Source: Sulfurihydrogenibium yellowstonense SS-5
Lineage (GTDB): Bacteria > Aquificota > Aquificia > Aquificales > Hydrogenothermaceae
Direction: 5' to 3'
DNA length: 14,281 bases
NCBI RefSeq assembly: GCF_000173615.1
Contig: NZ_ABZS01000015.1
Coordinates: forward strand, 1-14,281
A model generated the notes under the pieces. It saw nothing but the letters and a program-made list of their open reading frames with translations, ran no database searches and was not told the DNA's origin. Each line of letters begins with the position of its first letter. The stretch's first letter is position 1. Positions 1 through 9,475 of the stretch are shown one piece after another. The position numbers and the translations under genes were made by a program.

Positions 1-1
1 G

Positions 2-121
2 TCAAATTATATTATTTCTGAAAAAATGCAAACCATAGGAATAAATCTGTTTTTTAATTTTGAAGAAGAAAACATAAGATTACAAAATGTTAAGACAACA
101 GTGAGAGGAGAAGATGCGTAA
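2..121 (+). CDS. 3' end of probable lptC (LPS export, periplasmic/inner-membrane component), partial
   Basis: An open frame enters from the left edge and ends at TAA 119-121, giving 39 residues that end in ...KTTVRGEDA. It overlaps the lptA start by 8 nt (ATG at 114), as expected of a translationally coupled partner. The alternating hydrophilic/hydrophobic pattern around NLFFNFEEENIRLQNV fits a beta-jellyroll C-terminus, and lptC lies directly before lptA in many Gram-negative genomes. LptC links the LptBFG transporter to the LptA bridge. The fragment is too short to prove the family, so the assignment rests mainly on position. It could be another envelope protein. Confidence 0.45.
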   Translation, partial: SNYIISEKMQTIGINLFFNFEEENIRLQNVKTTVRGEDA

Positions 122-650
122 TATAAATTTTTCAATTAACAAAGAATCTTCTGCTTTTTTTGAATCCTTCGCCAGCCGTATTTATAAAATAGCACTTTTT
201 ATTATTTTATGTTTTGTGTTGACTGCATACAGTCAAGAAAAAAAGGAAACGAATAAAAAAGAGCCGGTGGTAATAACAGCGGATAAATTAGAATACTTTA
301 ACAAAGATAAAATAGCTATATACACAGGAAAAGTTGAAGCTATAAAGGGAAATATTAAATTAAATGCAGATATGATGAAAATATTTTTAGACGATAAAGG
401 CGATGTCTCCAAAATAATAGCTACCGGTAATGTTTATTTTGAGCAAGAAAACAAATGGGGTAAAGGTAAAGAAGCAGAATACTATAAAGACAAAAATTTA
501 ATAATTCTTAGAAAGGATGCAGAAGTTCATCAAGATAAAAACGTTGTAGAAGGTGATGAAATTTACTATTACATAGATGAGGAAAAGGCTATAGCAACAT
601 CAAAAACTAAGAGAGTGAGAAGTATAATCTTTCCAAAGGAAAAACAATAG
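114..650 (+). CDS. lptA: LptA/OstA-like periplasmic LPS-transport protein
   Basis: This 178-residue protein has a basic N-terminus, a hydrophobic stretch at about residues 25-40 and a likely cleavage region after ...LTAYSQ, so it should be exported. The mature part is a repeated OstA-type beta pattern: ITADKLEYFNKDKIAIYTG, then LNADMMKIFLDD, IIATGNVYFEQ, GKGKEAEYYKDKNLIIL and VVEGDEIYYYIDEE. LptA oligomers carry lipopolysaccharide across the periplasm from LptC to LptD, and the length is normal for LptA. The start is backed by GAGAGGAG just upstream and by the overlap with the preceding gene. The N-region before the hydrophobic core is rather long at about 23 residues, but I see no in-frame ATG further in. 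No lptB is visible nearby downstream. Confidence 0.85.
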   Translation: MRNINFSINKESSAFFESFASRIYKIALFIILCFVLTAYSQEKKETNKKEPVVITADKLEYFNKDKIAIYTGKVEAIKGNIKLNADMMKIFLDDKGDVSKIIATGNVYFEQENKWGKGKEAEYYKDKNLIILRKDAEVHQDKNVVEGDEIYYYIDEEKAIATSKTKRVRSIIFPKEKQ

Positions 651-653
651 TAG

Positions 654-1574
654 ATGAGCTATTTAGATTTTTTTGGCTTAAAAGAAGACCCATTCAAAAT
701 AACACCCGACCCAAGTTTTTTCTACGAATCTTTAACTCATAGAACTGCCAAAAATTTATTAAAATACGTTGTTGAAAACGGAGAAGGTTTTTGTGTTATT
801 ATAGGAGAACCCGGAACAGGAAAAACCACCATTTTGAGAAAATTTCTATCCGAATTACCGGAAAATTATATATCCGCATTAATTTTAAATCCAAATTTAG
901 CACCGGAGGAGTTTTTAAAAACATTATTAGATGAGTTTATGCTACCTTATGACAAAGATATATCCAAAAATGAAATTCTAAAGATTTTAAAGATTTTTCT
1001 TTTAAAAAATATATCAAAAGGCATAAAAACATTAATCATAATAGATGAAGCACAGCTTATGCCGGTAGAAACTTTAGAAGAGTTAAGATTACTTTCTAAT
1101 TTAGAGACAGAAAAAGAAAAATTAATTCAGATCATCTTAGTTGGTCAGCCAGAGCTGGAAGAAAAGTTGAAACTACCGGAGCTTAAACAACTAAATGATA
1201 GAATTACAAATAAAATGTTTTTAGAACGATTAAGTCCAAAAGAAGTAGAAAAATACATAAGCCATAGATTACGATTGGCAGGGGGAGAAAAAATAAAAAT
1301 TGACCCGGAAGTTTATGAATTAGTTTATAACCATTCAAAAGGTATTCCAAGATTGATTAATGTAATAATGTCCAAAGCTTTAATGATTGCTTTTTTAGAC
1401 AGCAGCTTAGAAATTAAACCTATACATATAAATTCGGCTACAAAATCACTTTCAAACGAAGAGTCAGAGTCAGATGTTAGCTTTTATCATTATCTATTGA
1501 TTTTTATCCTATCCTTAGGCATTATAATAGCTTTAGTATATATTTTATTTCAAACCGGAGGATTTAAAATATGA
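654..1574 (+). CDS. ExeA/GspA-like AAA ATPase with C-terminal membrane anchor
   Basis: A 306-residue ATPase. It opens with the typical ExeA-family segment YLDFFGLKEDPFKITPDP and continues with Walker A GEPGTGKT (51-58), Walker B LIIIDEAQ (127-134), a sensor-1-like ILVGQPEL (161-168), a DRIT segment (182-185) holding a possible arginine finger, and GIPRLIN (230-236) near sensor 2. A single hydrophobic span at about 280-299 is followed by only a short tail, so the ATPase domain should face the cytoplasm while tethered to the inner membrane. Family members work with type II secretion or pilus assembly (ExeA/GspA, MshM), where the C-terminal part usually carries a peptidoglycan-binding domain. 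That domain is absent here. The gene starts 3 nt after lptA and overlaps the next gene by ATGA, so it is part of the operon. Its target is unknown. Confidence 0.8.
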   Translation: MSYLDFFGLKEDPFKITPDPSFFYESLTHRTAKNLLKYVVENGEGFCVIIGEPGTGKTTILRKFLSELPENYISALILNPNLAPEEFLKTLLDEFMLPYDKDISKNEILKILKIFLLKNISKGIKTLIIIDEAQLMPVETLEELRLLSNLETEKEKLIQIILVGQPELEEKLKLPELKQLNDRITNKMFLERLSPKEVEKYISHRLRLAGGEKIKIDPEVYELVYNHSKGIPRLINVIMSKALMIAFLDSSLEIKPIHINSATKSLSNEESESDVSFYHYLLIFILSLGIIIALVYILFQTGGFKI

Positions 1575-2181
1575 ATAGATTTGATATGGCAGCGTTAACA
1601 TGGGATGAAAAACCTACAAGAGTGAATATAGCAAAAAATGTAGCTGAAAAAATAAAAGAGCTGGTTCCATTAAATCAAAACATGAAAGTCTTAGACTTTG
1701 GATGTGGAACCGGATTATTGTCCTTTTTCTTACAGCCTTATGTGGGAGAGATTACAGGAATTGATACATCAAAAGGAATGATAGAGGTTTTTGATAAAAA
1801 AATTAAAGAAAATCAAATTAAAAATATGAAATGTCTTAATTTAGACATTTATACAGATAAACTGCCAGAAAAGTACGACTTAATTGTTAGCTCTATGGTT
1901 TTTCATCATATAAAGGATGTAAGTCAGATATTAAAAATTCTTTACAATTATCTAAATGAAGGTGGTTATATTGCAATCGCTGACCTTGTTAAAGAAGATG
2001 GTAGCTTTCATGATGACAATGAAGGGGTTGAACATTTTGGGTTTGAGATACAAGAAATGGAAAACAAACTTAAAGAAGCCGGATTTAAAGAAATCAAATC
2101 TGAAATAGCACATATAGTTAAAAAACAAAAAGAGAACACAGAAAGAGATTATCCAATTTTTTTAGTGGTAGGAAGAAAGTA

Positions 2182-2182
<1 letters not shown>
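1571..2182 (+). CDS. Class I SAM-dependent methyltransferase (UbiE/Methyltransf_11 type)
   Basis: A 203-residue Rossmann-fold methyltransferase. SAM-binding motif I is VLDFGCGTG (40-48), the acidic end of strand beta-2 is GIDTS (63-67), strand beta-4 is YDLIVSSMVFHHI (102-114), and GGYIAIADL (131-139) matches the following strand. FHH at 111-113 is frequent in the Methyltransf_11/25 group. There is no extra substrate-binding domain to name the acceptor. The start overlaps the ATPase stop in ATGA, with GGAGG of the Shine-Dalgarno inside the upstream gene, and the stop overlaps murF in TAATG. Small-molecule, quinone or lipid methylation are all possible. The neighbours suggest an envelope link, but that is inference. 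Confidence 0.8.
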
Positions 2183-5110
<2,928 letters not shown>

Positions 5111-5295
5111 GGTACCTTGCAAACGTTAAAGGGAATTTTGTATCTTTCTTCACACTTTTAATTAAAACGAAACGCTACTATAATCTATTATTGAAGTATC
5201 ATAGTACAATTGGTTCAAGAACAGCCTCAATATAACTTTCTCACTTTTTTAAAAAAGTTGCTTCACTTTGCTGTTAGATGACAAAAAATAATAAT

Positions 5296-5386
5296 GTCAT
5301 TCTGCAGCCGGCAAAGAATCTCTTTTTTTCTTTTCAAATCAAAAAATCAAAAGAAAAGATCCTTTAGACTTAAGTCCTCAGGAGAG
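5296..5386 (+). repeat. REP-like hairpin A1 (unit I at 5296-5322, unit II inverted at 5357-5386)
   Basis: Unit I begins GTCATTCTG and ends AAAGAATCTC. The opposed unit II begins AGATCCTTT, contains the palindrome GACTTAAGTC (5367-5376) and ends TCAGGAGAGA. Between them an exact inverted pair, TTTTCTTTT (5326-5334) and AAAAGAAAA (5349-5357), continues the stem towards a small AT loop. AAAGAATCT pairs with AGATCCTTT at 8 of 9 positions. These are the more degenerate copies of the family. Confidence 0.65.
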
Positions 5387-5538
5387 ACTGTTCCAAAAAT
5401 CCATATCGTCATTCTGAGCGAAGCGAAGAATCTCATATTTTTTCTTCTTAAGTCAAAAAATTAAAAAAGAGATCCTTCTGACTTACGTCCTAAGGATGAC
5501 ACGTAAAGGTAAGCTTACAAAAATTTTGGAACAGTCTC
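5384..5538 (+). repeat. REP-like hairpin A2 enclosed by a 15-bp perfect inverted repeat
   Basis: The outer arms are GAGACTGTTCCAAAA (5384-5398) and its exact reverse complement TTTTGGAACAGTCTC (5524-5538). Inside, unit I (5408-5434, beginning GTCATTCTGAGCGAAG and ending GAAGAATCTC) faces an inverted unit II (5469-5500, beginning GAGATCCTTC and ending AAGGATGAC). T-rich and A-rich stretches next to the units extend the pairing. The whole 155-nt stretch could fold as one nested cruciform or RNA hairpin. It overlaps the end of hairpin A1 by 3 nt. Confidence 0.7.
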
Positions 5539-5642
5539 ATTATTGTATTGACAATTCGTGAATTACCTCTACTTACTTTCCCATCTTTTAAAGAGAAAAT
5601 CCTTCAGCTTACAGTTCCAGAATACAAGTATTATGCAATAGT

Positions 5643-5670
5643 GTTATTCCGAAAGTCAGCGAAGAATCTC
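5643..5670 (+). repeat. REP-like unit I, solitary degenerate copy
   Basis: It begins GTTATTCCGA and ends GTCAGCGAAGAATCTC, the same 3' half as the copy at 13558-13585 read on its other strand. It lies 8 nt beyond the 3' end of the tautomerase gene and has no opposing unit close by. Confidence 0.6.
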
Positions 5671-5678
5671 ATTCTAAC

Positions 5679-5864
5679 CTACAAATCAGACAATAATTTT
5701 CCACCCTTTGCCCAGTTTTCTCTATCTACTTCTGTAATTACTATATAAGTAGATTGTGGCGGCTTGTTCGCAACCTCTTCTAATACTTTTGTAATACCTT
5801 CTGCGATTTTTTCTTTCTGTTCTTTTGTTAGCTTTCCGGCTACCTTAACTTCAACGTATGGCAT
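5679..5864 (-). CDS. 4-oxalocrotonate tautomerase-like small protein
   Basis: This 61-residue protein begins MPYVEVKV, giving an N-terminal proline (Pro1) after Met removal, the catalytic base of the tautomerase superfamily. It also has the family helix KLTKEQKEKIAEGIT (11-25) and the beta strand YIVITEVDRENWAKGG. Length is right for a 4-OT monomer, which works as a hexamer or trimer of dimers in the cytoplasm. Against the textbook 4-OT, the Arg11 position holds Lys or Leu and the Arg39 position holds Tyr, so the usual dicarboxylate-binding arginines are missing. Ketonisation of 2-hydroxymuconate is therefore unlikely, and the substrate is unknown. The ATG lies 2 nt after the stop of the response regulator, with GGAGGA inside that gene's last codons, so it is the last gene of the alr operon. 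Confidence 0.85.
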   Translation of the reverse strand: MPYVEVKVAGKLTKEQKEKIAEGITKVLEEVANKPPQSTYIVITEVDRENWAKGGKLLSDL

Positions 5865-5866
5865 TT

Positions 5867-7222
5867 TTAATCCTCCAGCTGATACTGTTTTATTTTTCTA
5901 TACAAAGACGATAAATCAATATCAAGAGCCTTTGCAACTTCTTTTAAATTTTTATTGTATACTTCCAAGGCTTTTTTAATCATCTCTCTTTCAAGCTCTT
6001 CTTTTGCATCTTTCAAAGGTCTTATTGTGATTGGAATGCTTTTTTCTTCATGGGCAGTAGTTTTACCAAACATGTTTGGTGGTAGGTCTTTGTTATAAAC
6101 ATAATCACCACTGTTAAAAATAACAATTCTTTCCATTAGATTTTTCAGTTCTCTTACATTTCCGGGCCAAGAATAGTTTAAAAAAGTTATTTTTACTTCA
6201 TCAGTTAGTATTGGTGGTTCTACTTTATTTTCTATCGAAAATTTCTTTATAAAGTACTCTGCAAGTAAGATTATATCTTCTCCTCTTTCTCTCAGTGGTG
6301 GTACGGTTAATGGAATTACTGATAGCCTAAAAGCTAAATCCTGTCTGAAAGTGCCTTTTTCTACCTCTTTTTGTATATCTTTGTTTGTTGCTGAGATTAC
6401 TCTTAAATCGACCTTTATTTTCGTATTACTTCCCAGTCTTGAAAATTCTTTTTCTTCTAAGACTCTTAAAAGCTTCGCTTGGGCAGGTAGGCTCATGTCT
6501 GCCACTTCATCTAAAAATAACGTTCCTTTATCTGCAAGCTCCAACTTTCCTATCTTTCTAGTAAAAGCATTAGTAAACGCTCCTTTTTCGTATCCAAAAA
6601 ATTCAGCCTCAAAAAGCTCGTCAGGTATTGCAGCACAGTTTATATCTACAAATGGATAATCTTTTCTGCTAGATTGATAATGAATAGATTTTGCTACAAG
6701 TTCTTTACCGGTTCCGTTTTCTCCAAGAATCATTACCCATGCATTTGTTTTTGCTACTTTTTCTATCTGTTTTTTCAATTGAACTATCTTTTCACTATTT
6801 CCGATGATTTCAATCTGACTTTCTTCTTTTTCTTTATAATACCAAAGACTTTGTCTCAATTTTATTTCTTTTTCTATTTTTTCTATTGCTGCAAATATCG
6901 TGTCTGTAGATAGTGGTTTTTCTAAAAAGTCGAAAGCACCTTCCTTTATTGCTTGAACGGCTATAGGTATGTTTGCATGACCGGAGATCATAACTATAAA
7001 GCTGTTTGGCTGATGCTCTTTTATAAAAGAAATCAAAGATATACCATCTCCATCAGGTAGCCACACATCTAAAAATATCAAATCAAAAACTTCTTTTTTT
7101 ATTAAATCCTTTGCAGATGTCAGACTTCCGGCAACGCTTACAGAATGACCTTCGTCGCTGAGAATATCTTTAATCAAACTTTGGATATTTTTTTCATCAT
7201 CCACAACCAAAATATTTAACAT
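5867..7222 (-). CDS. Sigma-54-dependent response regulator, NtrX/NtrC type
   Basis: 451 residues when started at the ATG of 7220-7222, which follows AAGGTG by 6 nt and overlaps the alr stop in ATGTTAA. The frame is open 12 codons further up, but that start lacks a comparable ribosome site. Receiver domain 1-120: DDE (8-10), phospho-acceptor Asp52 in LDVWLPDGDG, Ser80 in MISGHAN, Lys102 in EKPL; MISGH and DFLEKPL resemble NtrX. AAA+ domain about 138-370: Walker A GENGTGKE (167-174), Walker B TLFLDE (234-239), FRQDLAFRL, PPLRERGEDI. Fis-type helix-turn-helix about 407-448. The sigma-54 contact loop reads GAFTNA (214-219) instead of GAFTGA. No sensor kinase is nearby, so it is an orphan regulator, presumably activating sigma-54 promoters elsewhere. 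Confidence 0.93.
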   Translation of the reverse strand: MLNILVVDDEKNIQSLIKDILSDEGHSVSVAGSLTSAKDLIKKEVFDLIFLDVWLPDGDGISLISFIKEHQPNSFIVMISGHANIPIAVQAIKEGAFDFLEKPLSTDTIFAAIEKIEKEIKLRQSLWYYKEKEESQIEIIGNSEKIVQLKKQIEKVAKTNAWVMILGENGTGKELVAKSIHYQSSRKDYPFVDINCAAIPDELFEAEFFGYEKGAFTNAFTRKIGKLELADKGTLFLDEVADMSLPAQAKLLRVLEEKEFSRLGSNTKIKVDLRVISATNKDIQKEVEKGTFRQDLAFRLSVIPLTVPPLRERGEDIILLAEYFIKKFSIENKVEPPILTDEVKITFLNYSWPGNVRELKNLMERIVIFNSGDYVYNKDLPPNMFGKTTAHEEKSIPITIRPLKDAKEELEREMIKKALEVYNKNLKEVAKALDIDLSSLYRKIKQYQLED

Positions 7223-8286
7223 TTTTCGCACCTTACAACCCTTTTTGAAATTCCGCACATGATTTCATACGAAATGGTTCCTACAATGTTAGCAATATCT
7301 CCAAAGGTTATTCTTTTATCGCCACTTTCTCCAATTATCACAACCTCATCGCCAATATTTATATTCTCAATTTCAGAAACATCAACTATTGTCATATCCA
7401 TCGTTATTTTACCAAGAATTGGAGCTTCTTTACCGTTTACTAAAAAAAACCATCTGTTGGATAAACTTCTTGGAAGACCATCTGCGTAACCAAATGGTAC
7501 TATGGCAACCTTCATAGGTTTTTTGGCTACAAAGCTTCCATTATAAGAAACTCTATCACCTGTTTTTACATCTTTAATAGAAATAATTTTAGATTTTACG
7601 CTCATCACTTGTTTCAGCTCTATCGGATAATCTTCAAAAGGTTTTTCTCCATACATAGCAAGACCAACCCTTATAACATTGCAAAAATCACACTCATAAA
7701 CAACACCGGCTGAGTTTTGAACGTGTATGTATTTTGGCTTAACATCAAGAAGATTTAAAATCTCTTTAAACTCTTTAATCTGATTTATTGTATACTCTCT
7801 ATCAGTATCAGCACTTGATAGATGGGTTAATACTCCCTCTATCTCAAACTCTTTTAAAAGTGGTTTTATTTTTTCCACATTCTCTAAATAAAACCCAAGC
7901 CTTCTCATTCCGGTATCAAATTTTAGATGTATTTTTCTATTTTTAAGCTTTCTTGCAACTTCTAACTGGTTAAAGTCCGAAATCACGGGAATTAAGTTGT
8001 ACTGATTTAAAATCTCAGTCTCTTCTTTTAAAACCCCACCAAGAATAAGAATATTTTTAAAAATTCCATTTTCTCTTAATTCTTTCCCTTCTAAAGGAGT
8101 AGCAACACAAAAATATTCTATAAAATCCAATTCTTGTAGGTATTTGGACACTAAAACCGCGTTATGACCGTATGCATCCGCTTTTACAACTGCAAAAATT
8201 TTTTTCTTTGAAAAAGAGTATAAATTTTTTACATTATGCTTTAAATTTTCTAAATTTATTTCAGCAAAACTTCTATAAAAGCTAAT
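7216..8286 (-). CDS. alr: Alanine racemase, probable ATT start codon
   Basis: Alanine racemase makes D-alanine for peptidoglycan with pyridoxal phosphate. The frame has to begin well before the GTG at 8149-8151, because that start would remove the PLP lysine. Translating upstream gives AEINLENLKHNVKN and then FAVVKADAYGH with PLP-Lys35, the classic N-terminus. The only codon placed to start it is ATT at 8284-8286, exactly 6 nt after GGAGGG (8293-8298); the frame is closed by TAA further up and holds no ATG, GTG or TTG before residue 46. This gives 356 residues, normal for Alr. Other marks are KFDTGMRRLGF, RVGLAMYGEKP, FGYADGLPR (catalytic Tyr region) and TMDMTIVDVSE. The stop overlaps the regulator start. 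A sequencing frameshift is the alternative to the ATT start. Confidence 0.9.
   Translation of the reverse strand: MSFYRSFAEINLENLKHNVKNLYSFSKKKIFAVVKADAYGHNAVLVSKYLQELDFIEYFCVATPLEGKELRENGIFKNILILGGVLKEETEILNQYNLIPVISDFNQLEVARKLKNRKIHLKFDTGMRRLGFYLENVEKIKPLLKEFEIEGVLTHLSSADTDREYTINQIKEFKEILNLLDVKPKYIHVQNSAGVVYECDFCNVIRVGLAMYGEKPFEDYPIELKQVMSVKSKIISIKDVKTGDRVSYNGSFVAKKPMKVAIVPFGYADGLPRSLSNRWFFLVNGKEAPILGKITMDMTIVDVSEIENINIGDEVVIIGESGDKRITFGDIANIVGTISYEIMCGISKRVVRCEKC
7229..7234 (-). promoter_or_regulatory. Ribosome binding site deciding the response-regulator start
   Basis: On the minus strand AAGGTG stands 6 nt before the ATG at 7220-7222. It favours this start over the in-frame ATG at 7256-7258, which would add 12 basic residues ahead of the usual NILVVDDE receiver start. 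Confidence 0.6.
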
Positions 8287-8292
8287 TTTAAA

Positions 8293-8298
8293 CCCTCC
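8293..8298 (-). promoter_or_regulatory. Ribosome binding site of alr (GGAGGG) pointing to an ATT start
   Basis: On the minus strand GGAGGG is followed by TTTAAA and then ATT, the first codon of the frame that encodes the conserved Alr N-terminus. The spacing of 6 nt is ideal. An ATG overlapping this site (8298-8300) lies in another frame, has no Shine-Dalgarno of its own, and stops after 14 codons. Confidence 0.7.
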
Positions 8299-8311
8299 AT
8301 AAAATTGTGAT

Positions 8312-8317
8312 ATTATA
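8312..8317 (-). promoter_or_regulatory. Putative -10 box for the alr operon
   Basis: TATAAT on the minus strand, a perfect consensus -10 hexamer in the 74-nt gap between alr and the divergent PilZ gene. The -35 region is poor (TTATTC at 17-nt spacing). Transcription would start close to 8304, leaving a leader of fewer than 20 nt before the alr start. Confidence 0.5.
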
Positions 8318-8360
8318 GTTTAACAAAAAACTTAGAATAAAATGAAGGGATGGGTTAAAA

Positions 8361-9422
8361 ATGCCAGAGAAAAAACCAGTTGTGGAAGGTTATCAGAAAG
8401 CCATAGAAAAATTATCCGGTGTTGATATAAATGCAATAGTTTTTTTACTTTTTTTAATTTTAATCATTATTCTCGCTGTTTTGTTTTTAAACAATTTAAG
8501 TAAAAAACTTAAAGCGAAATACCAATATTCAGAATTTGTAAAATATGCTAAAGAGAAAGAGTTAAGCGATGAGCAAGTATCTATTCTTTGGGATTATTCT
8601 AAAAAGATGGGTAGAGACCCATTTTTAGCTTTAGAGTTTAAATCACCATTTGAGAAAGTTGTTGACCTTTATATAAAGGATAATCCAAATTTTAATGAAA
8701 ATTTAATCAAAGATATGAGAGAAAAGCTTGGATTTGATGTCGTACCATCTTTTGTTCCAATTACTGTTACAAAAGATATTGACCTTTTCCAAGGAGGAAG
8801 GATTAAATTAGAAGATGGAAGAAGTTTTAATGTTGTCTTATATGACAAAGATGAATTATATATGTACTGGGCTATAACAGATAAGAATATACCGAATTTA
8901 AATGTTGGGGATAGGGTAAAAATATCTTTTACAAGAAAATCGGATGGTGCTTATGTCGTTGAAGTGCAAATAGAGGATATCTTGAAAGAAAGTGGAACCG
9001 TTATATTAAAAATTCCGCATACATTTGAAATTTTAAGAACTCAAAGAAGAGAATATCCAAGGGTAGATACGGATATAGAAGCTGTGTTAGGTAAAAAAAT
9101 AAGGGAAGATGATAAAGAAATCATAAAGTGGTATATTGGTAGAATTCTTGATATAAGCCCATCTGGTGCAAGATTTTGCGTAAGCATAGAAGAAAAAAAT
9201 ACATTAAACCTAAGAATTGGGGATGAAATTATATTAACATTTACACTAGAGGAAAAAGATTTTCAGTTGACAGGCGATGTTGTAAATATTTACGAAAAGC
9301 AAAAAATTATTTGTTACGGCATTAAATTTAAAGAAATTAAAGAAAGTGTCCAAAGGGATATATTTAGCTATGTAAGAAAAGAGCAACAAAAAATGTTGAG
9401 CTTATACAAAAAACAATCTTGA
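8361..9422 (+). CDS. Membrane-anchored PilZ-domain (c-di-GMP-binding) protein
   Basis: A 353-residue protein with one hydrophobic span at about 24-44 near the N-terminus. A helical charged region follows (about 45-120), then a beta-rich domain at about 130-220 resembling the YcgR N-terminal domain (RIKLEDGRSFNVVLY, VGDRVKISFTR). The C-terminal PilZ domain has the two c-di-GMP signatures: R-E-Y-P-R at 230-234 (RxxxR) and DISPSGA at 264-270 (D/NxSxxG). Such proteins are c-di-GMP receptors that act on flagella, pili or exopolysaccharide machinery. The membrane anchor suggests an envelope partner, which is not encoded nearby. The start is backed by the purine-rich GAAGGGATGGG upstream. The gene is transcribed away from alr. 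Confidence 0.87.
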   Translation: MPEKKPVVEGYQKAIEKLSGVDINAIVFLLFLILIIILAVLFLNNLSKKLKAKYQYSEFVKYAKEKELSDEQVSILWDYSKKMGRDPFLALEFKSPFEKVVDLYIKDNPNFNENLIKDMREKLGFDVVPSFVPITVTKDIDLFQGGRIKLEDGRSFNVVLYDKDELYMYWAITDKNIPNLNVGDRVKISFTRKSDGAYVVEVQIEDILKESGTVILKIPHTFEILRTQRREYPRVDTDIEAVLGKKIREDDKEIIKWYIGRILDISPSGARFCVSIEEKNTLNLRIGDEIILTFTLEEKDFQLTGDVVNIYEKQKIICYGIKFKEIKESVQRDIFSYVRKEQQKMLSLYKKQS

Positions 9423-9446
9423 AATAATATATTTTTTTCATATTAT
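9419..9446 (+). promoter_or_regulatory. Putative promoter of dksA-lspA
   Basis: TTGAAA (9419-9424) and TATTAT (9441-9446) are 16 nt apart and fit a sigma-70-type promoter. The -35 box overlaps the stop codon of the PilZ gene. The stretch is very AT-rich, so chance matches are likely. Confidence 0.4.
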
Positions 9447-9475
9447 ATTGACTTATTTTAAAGGAGGTTTTTTGA

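Larger units (their letters stand above)
5111..5678. other. 568-nt non-coding region between convergent operons, rich in REP-like repeats
   Basis: No credible gene lies here. The first 180 nt hold nothing clear except a 16-bp loopless AT palindrome, ACTTTTTTAAAAAAGT (5243-5258). From 5296 on there are five REP-like repeat units and two nested hairpins, listed separately. The + operon ends on the left and the - operon on the right, so this is a convergent 3'-3' region where hairpins could end or stabilise transcripts from both sides. A classic GC stem followed by a T-run is not evident. Confidence 0.7.

Noticed and set aside
5243..5258. ACTTTTTTAAAAAAGT palindrome as a terminator for the trpG operon
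   Set aside because: It has no loop and only two G-C pairs, so a stable RNA hairpin is unlikely. It lies 130 nt past the stop.
5296..5670. CRISPR array
   Set aside because: The repeats alternate in orientation, differ in sequence and have irregular spacing without unique equal-length spacers. No cas gene is present.
5548..5748. 66-codon plus-strand frame in the trpG-tautomerase gap
   Set aside because: It runs through a REP-like unit (5643-5670) and then antisense to the tautomerase 3' end, has no ribosome site and no recognisable protein features.
6351..6913. Plus-strand frames opposite the response regulator
   Set aside because: They are shadows of a well-supported minus-strand gene, Phe/Ser-rich with no motifs.
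7256..7258. ATG as the start of the response regulator
   Set aside because: It adds 12 residues not expected before a receiver domain and overlaps alr by 43 nt. The ATG at 7220-7222 has a ribosome site at proper spacing.
8149..8151. GTG as the alr start codon
   Set aside because: It would cut off the PLP-binding lysine and the first 45 conserved residues, although the frame upstream clearly encodes them.
9421..9450. AT-rich inverted repeat after the PilZ gene as an intrinsic terminator
   Set aside because: The stem is short, made only of A-T pairs and not followed by a T-run. The same bases better fit a promoter for the next gene.
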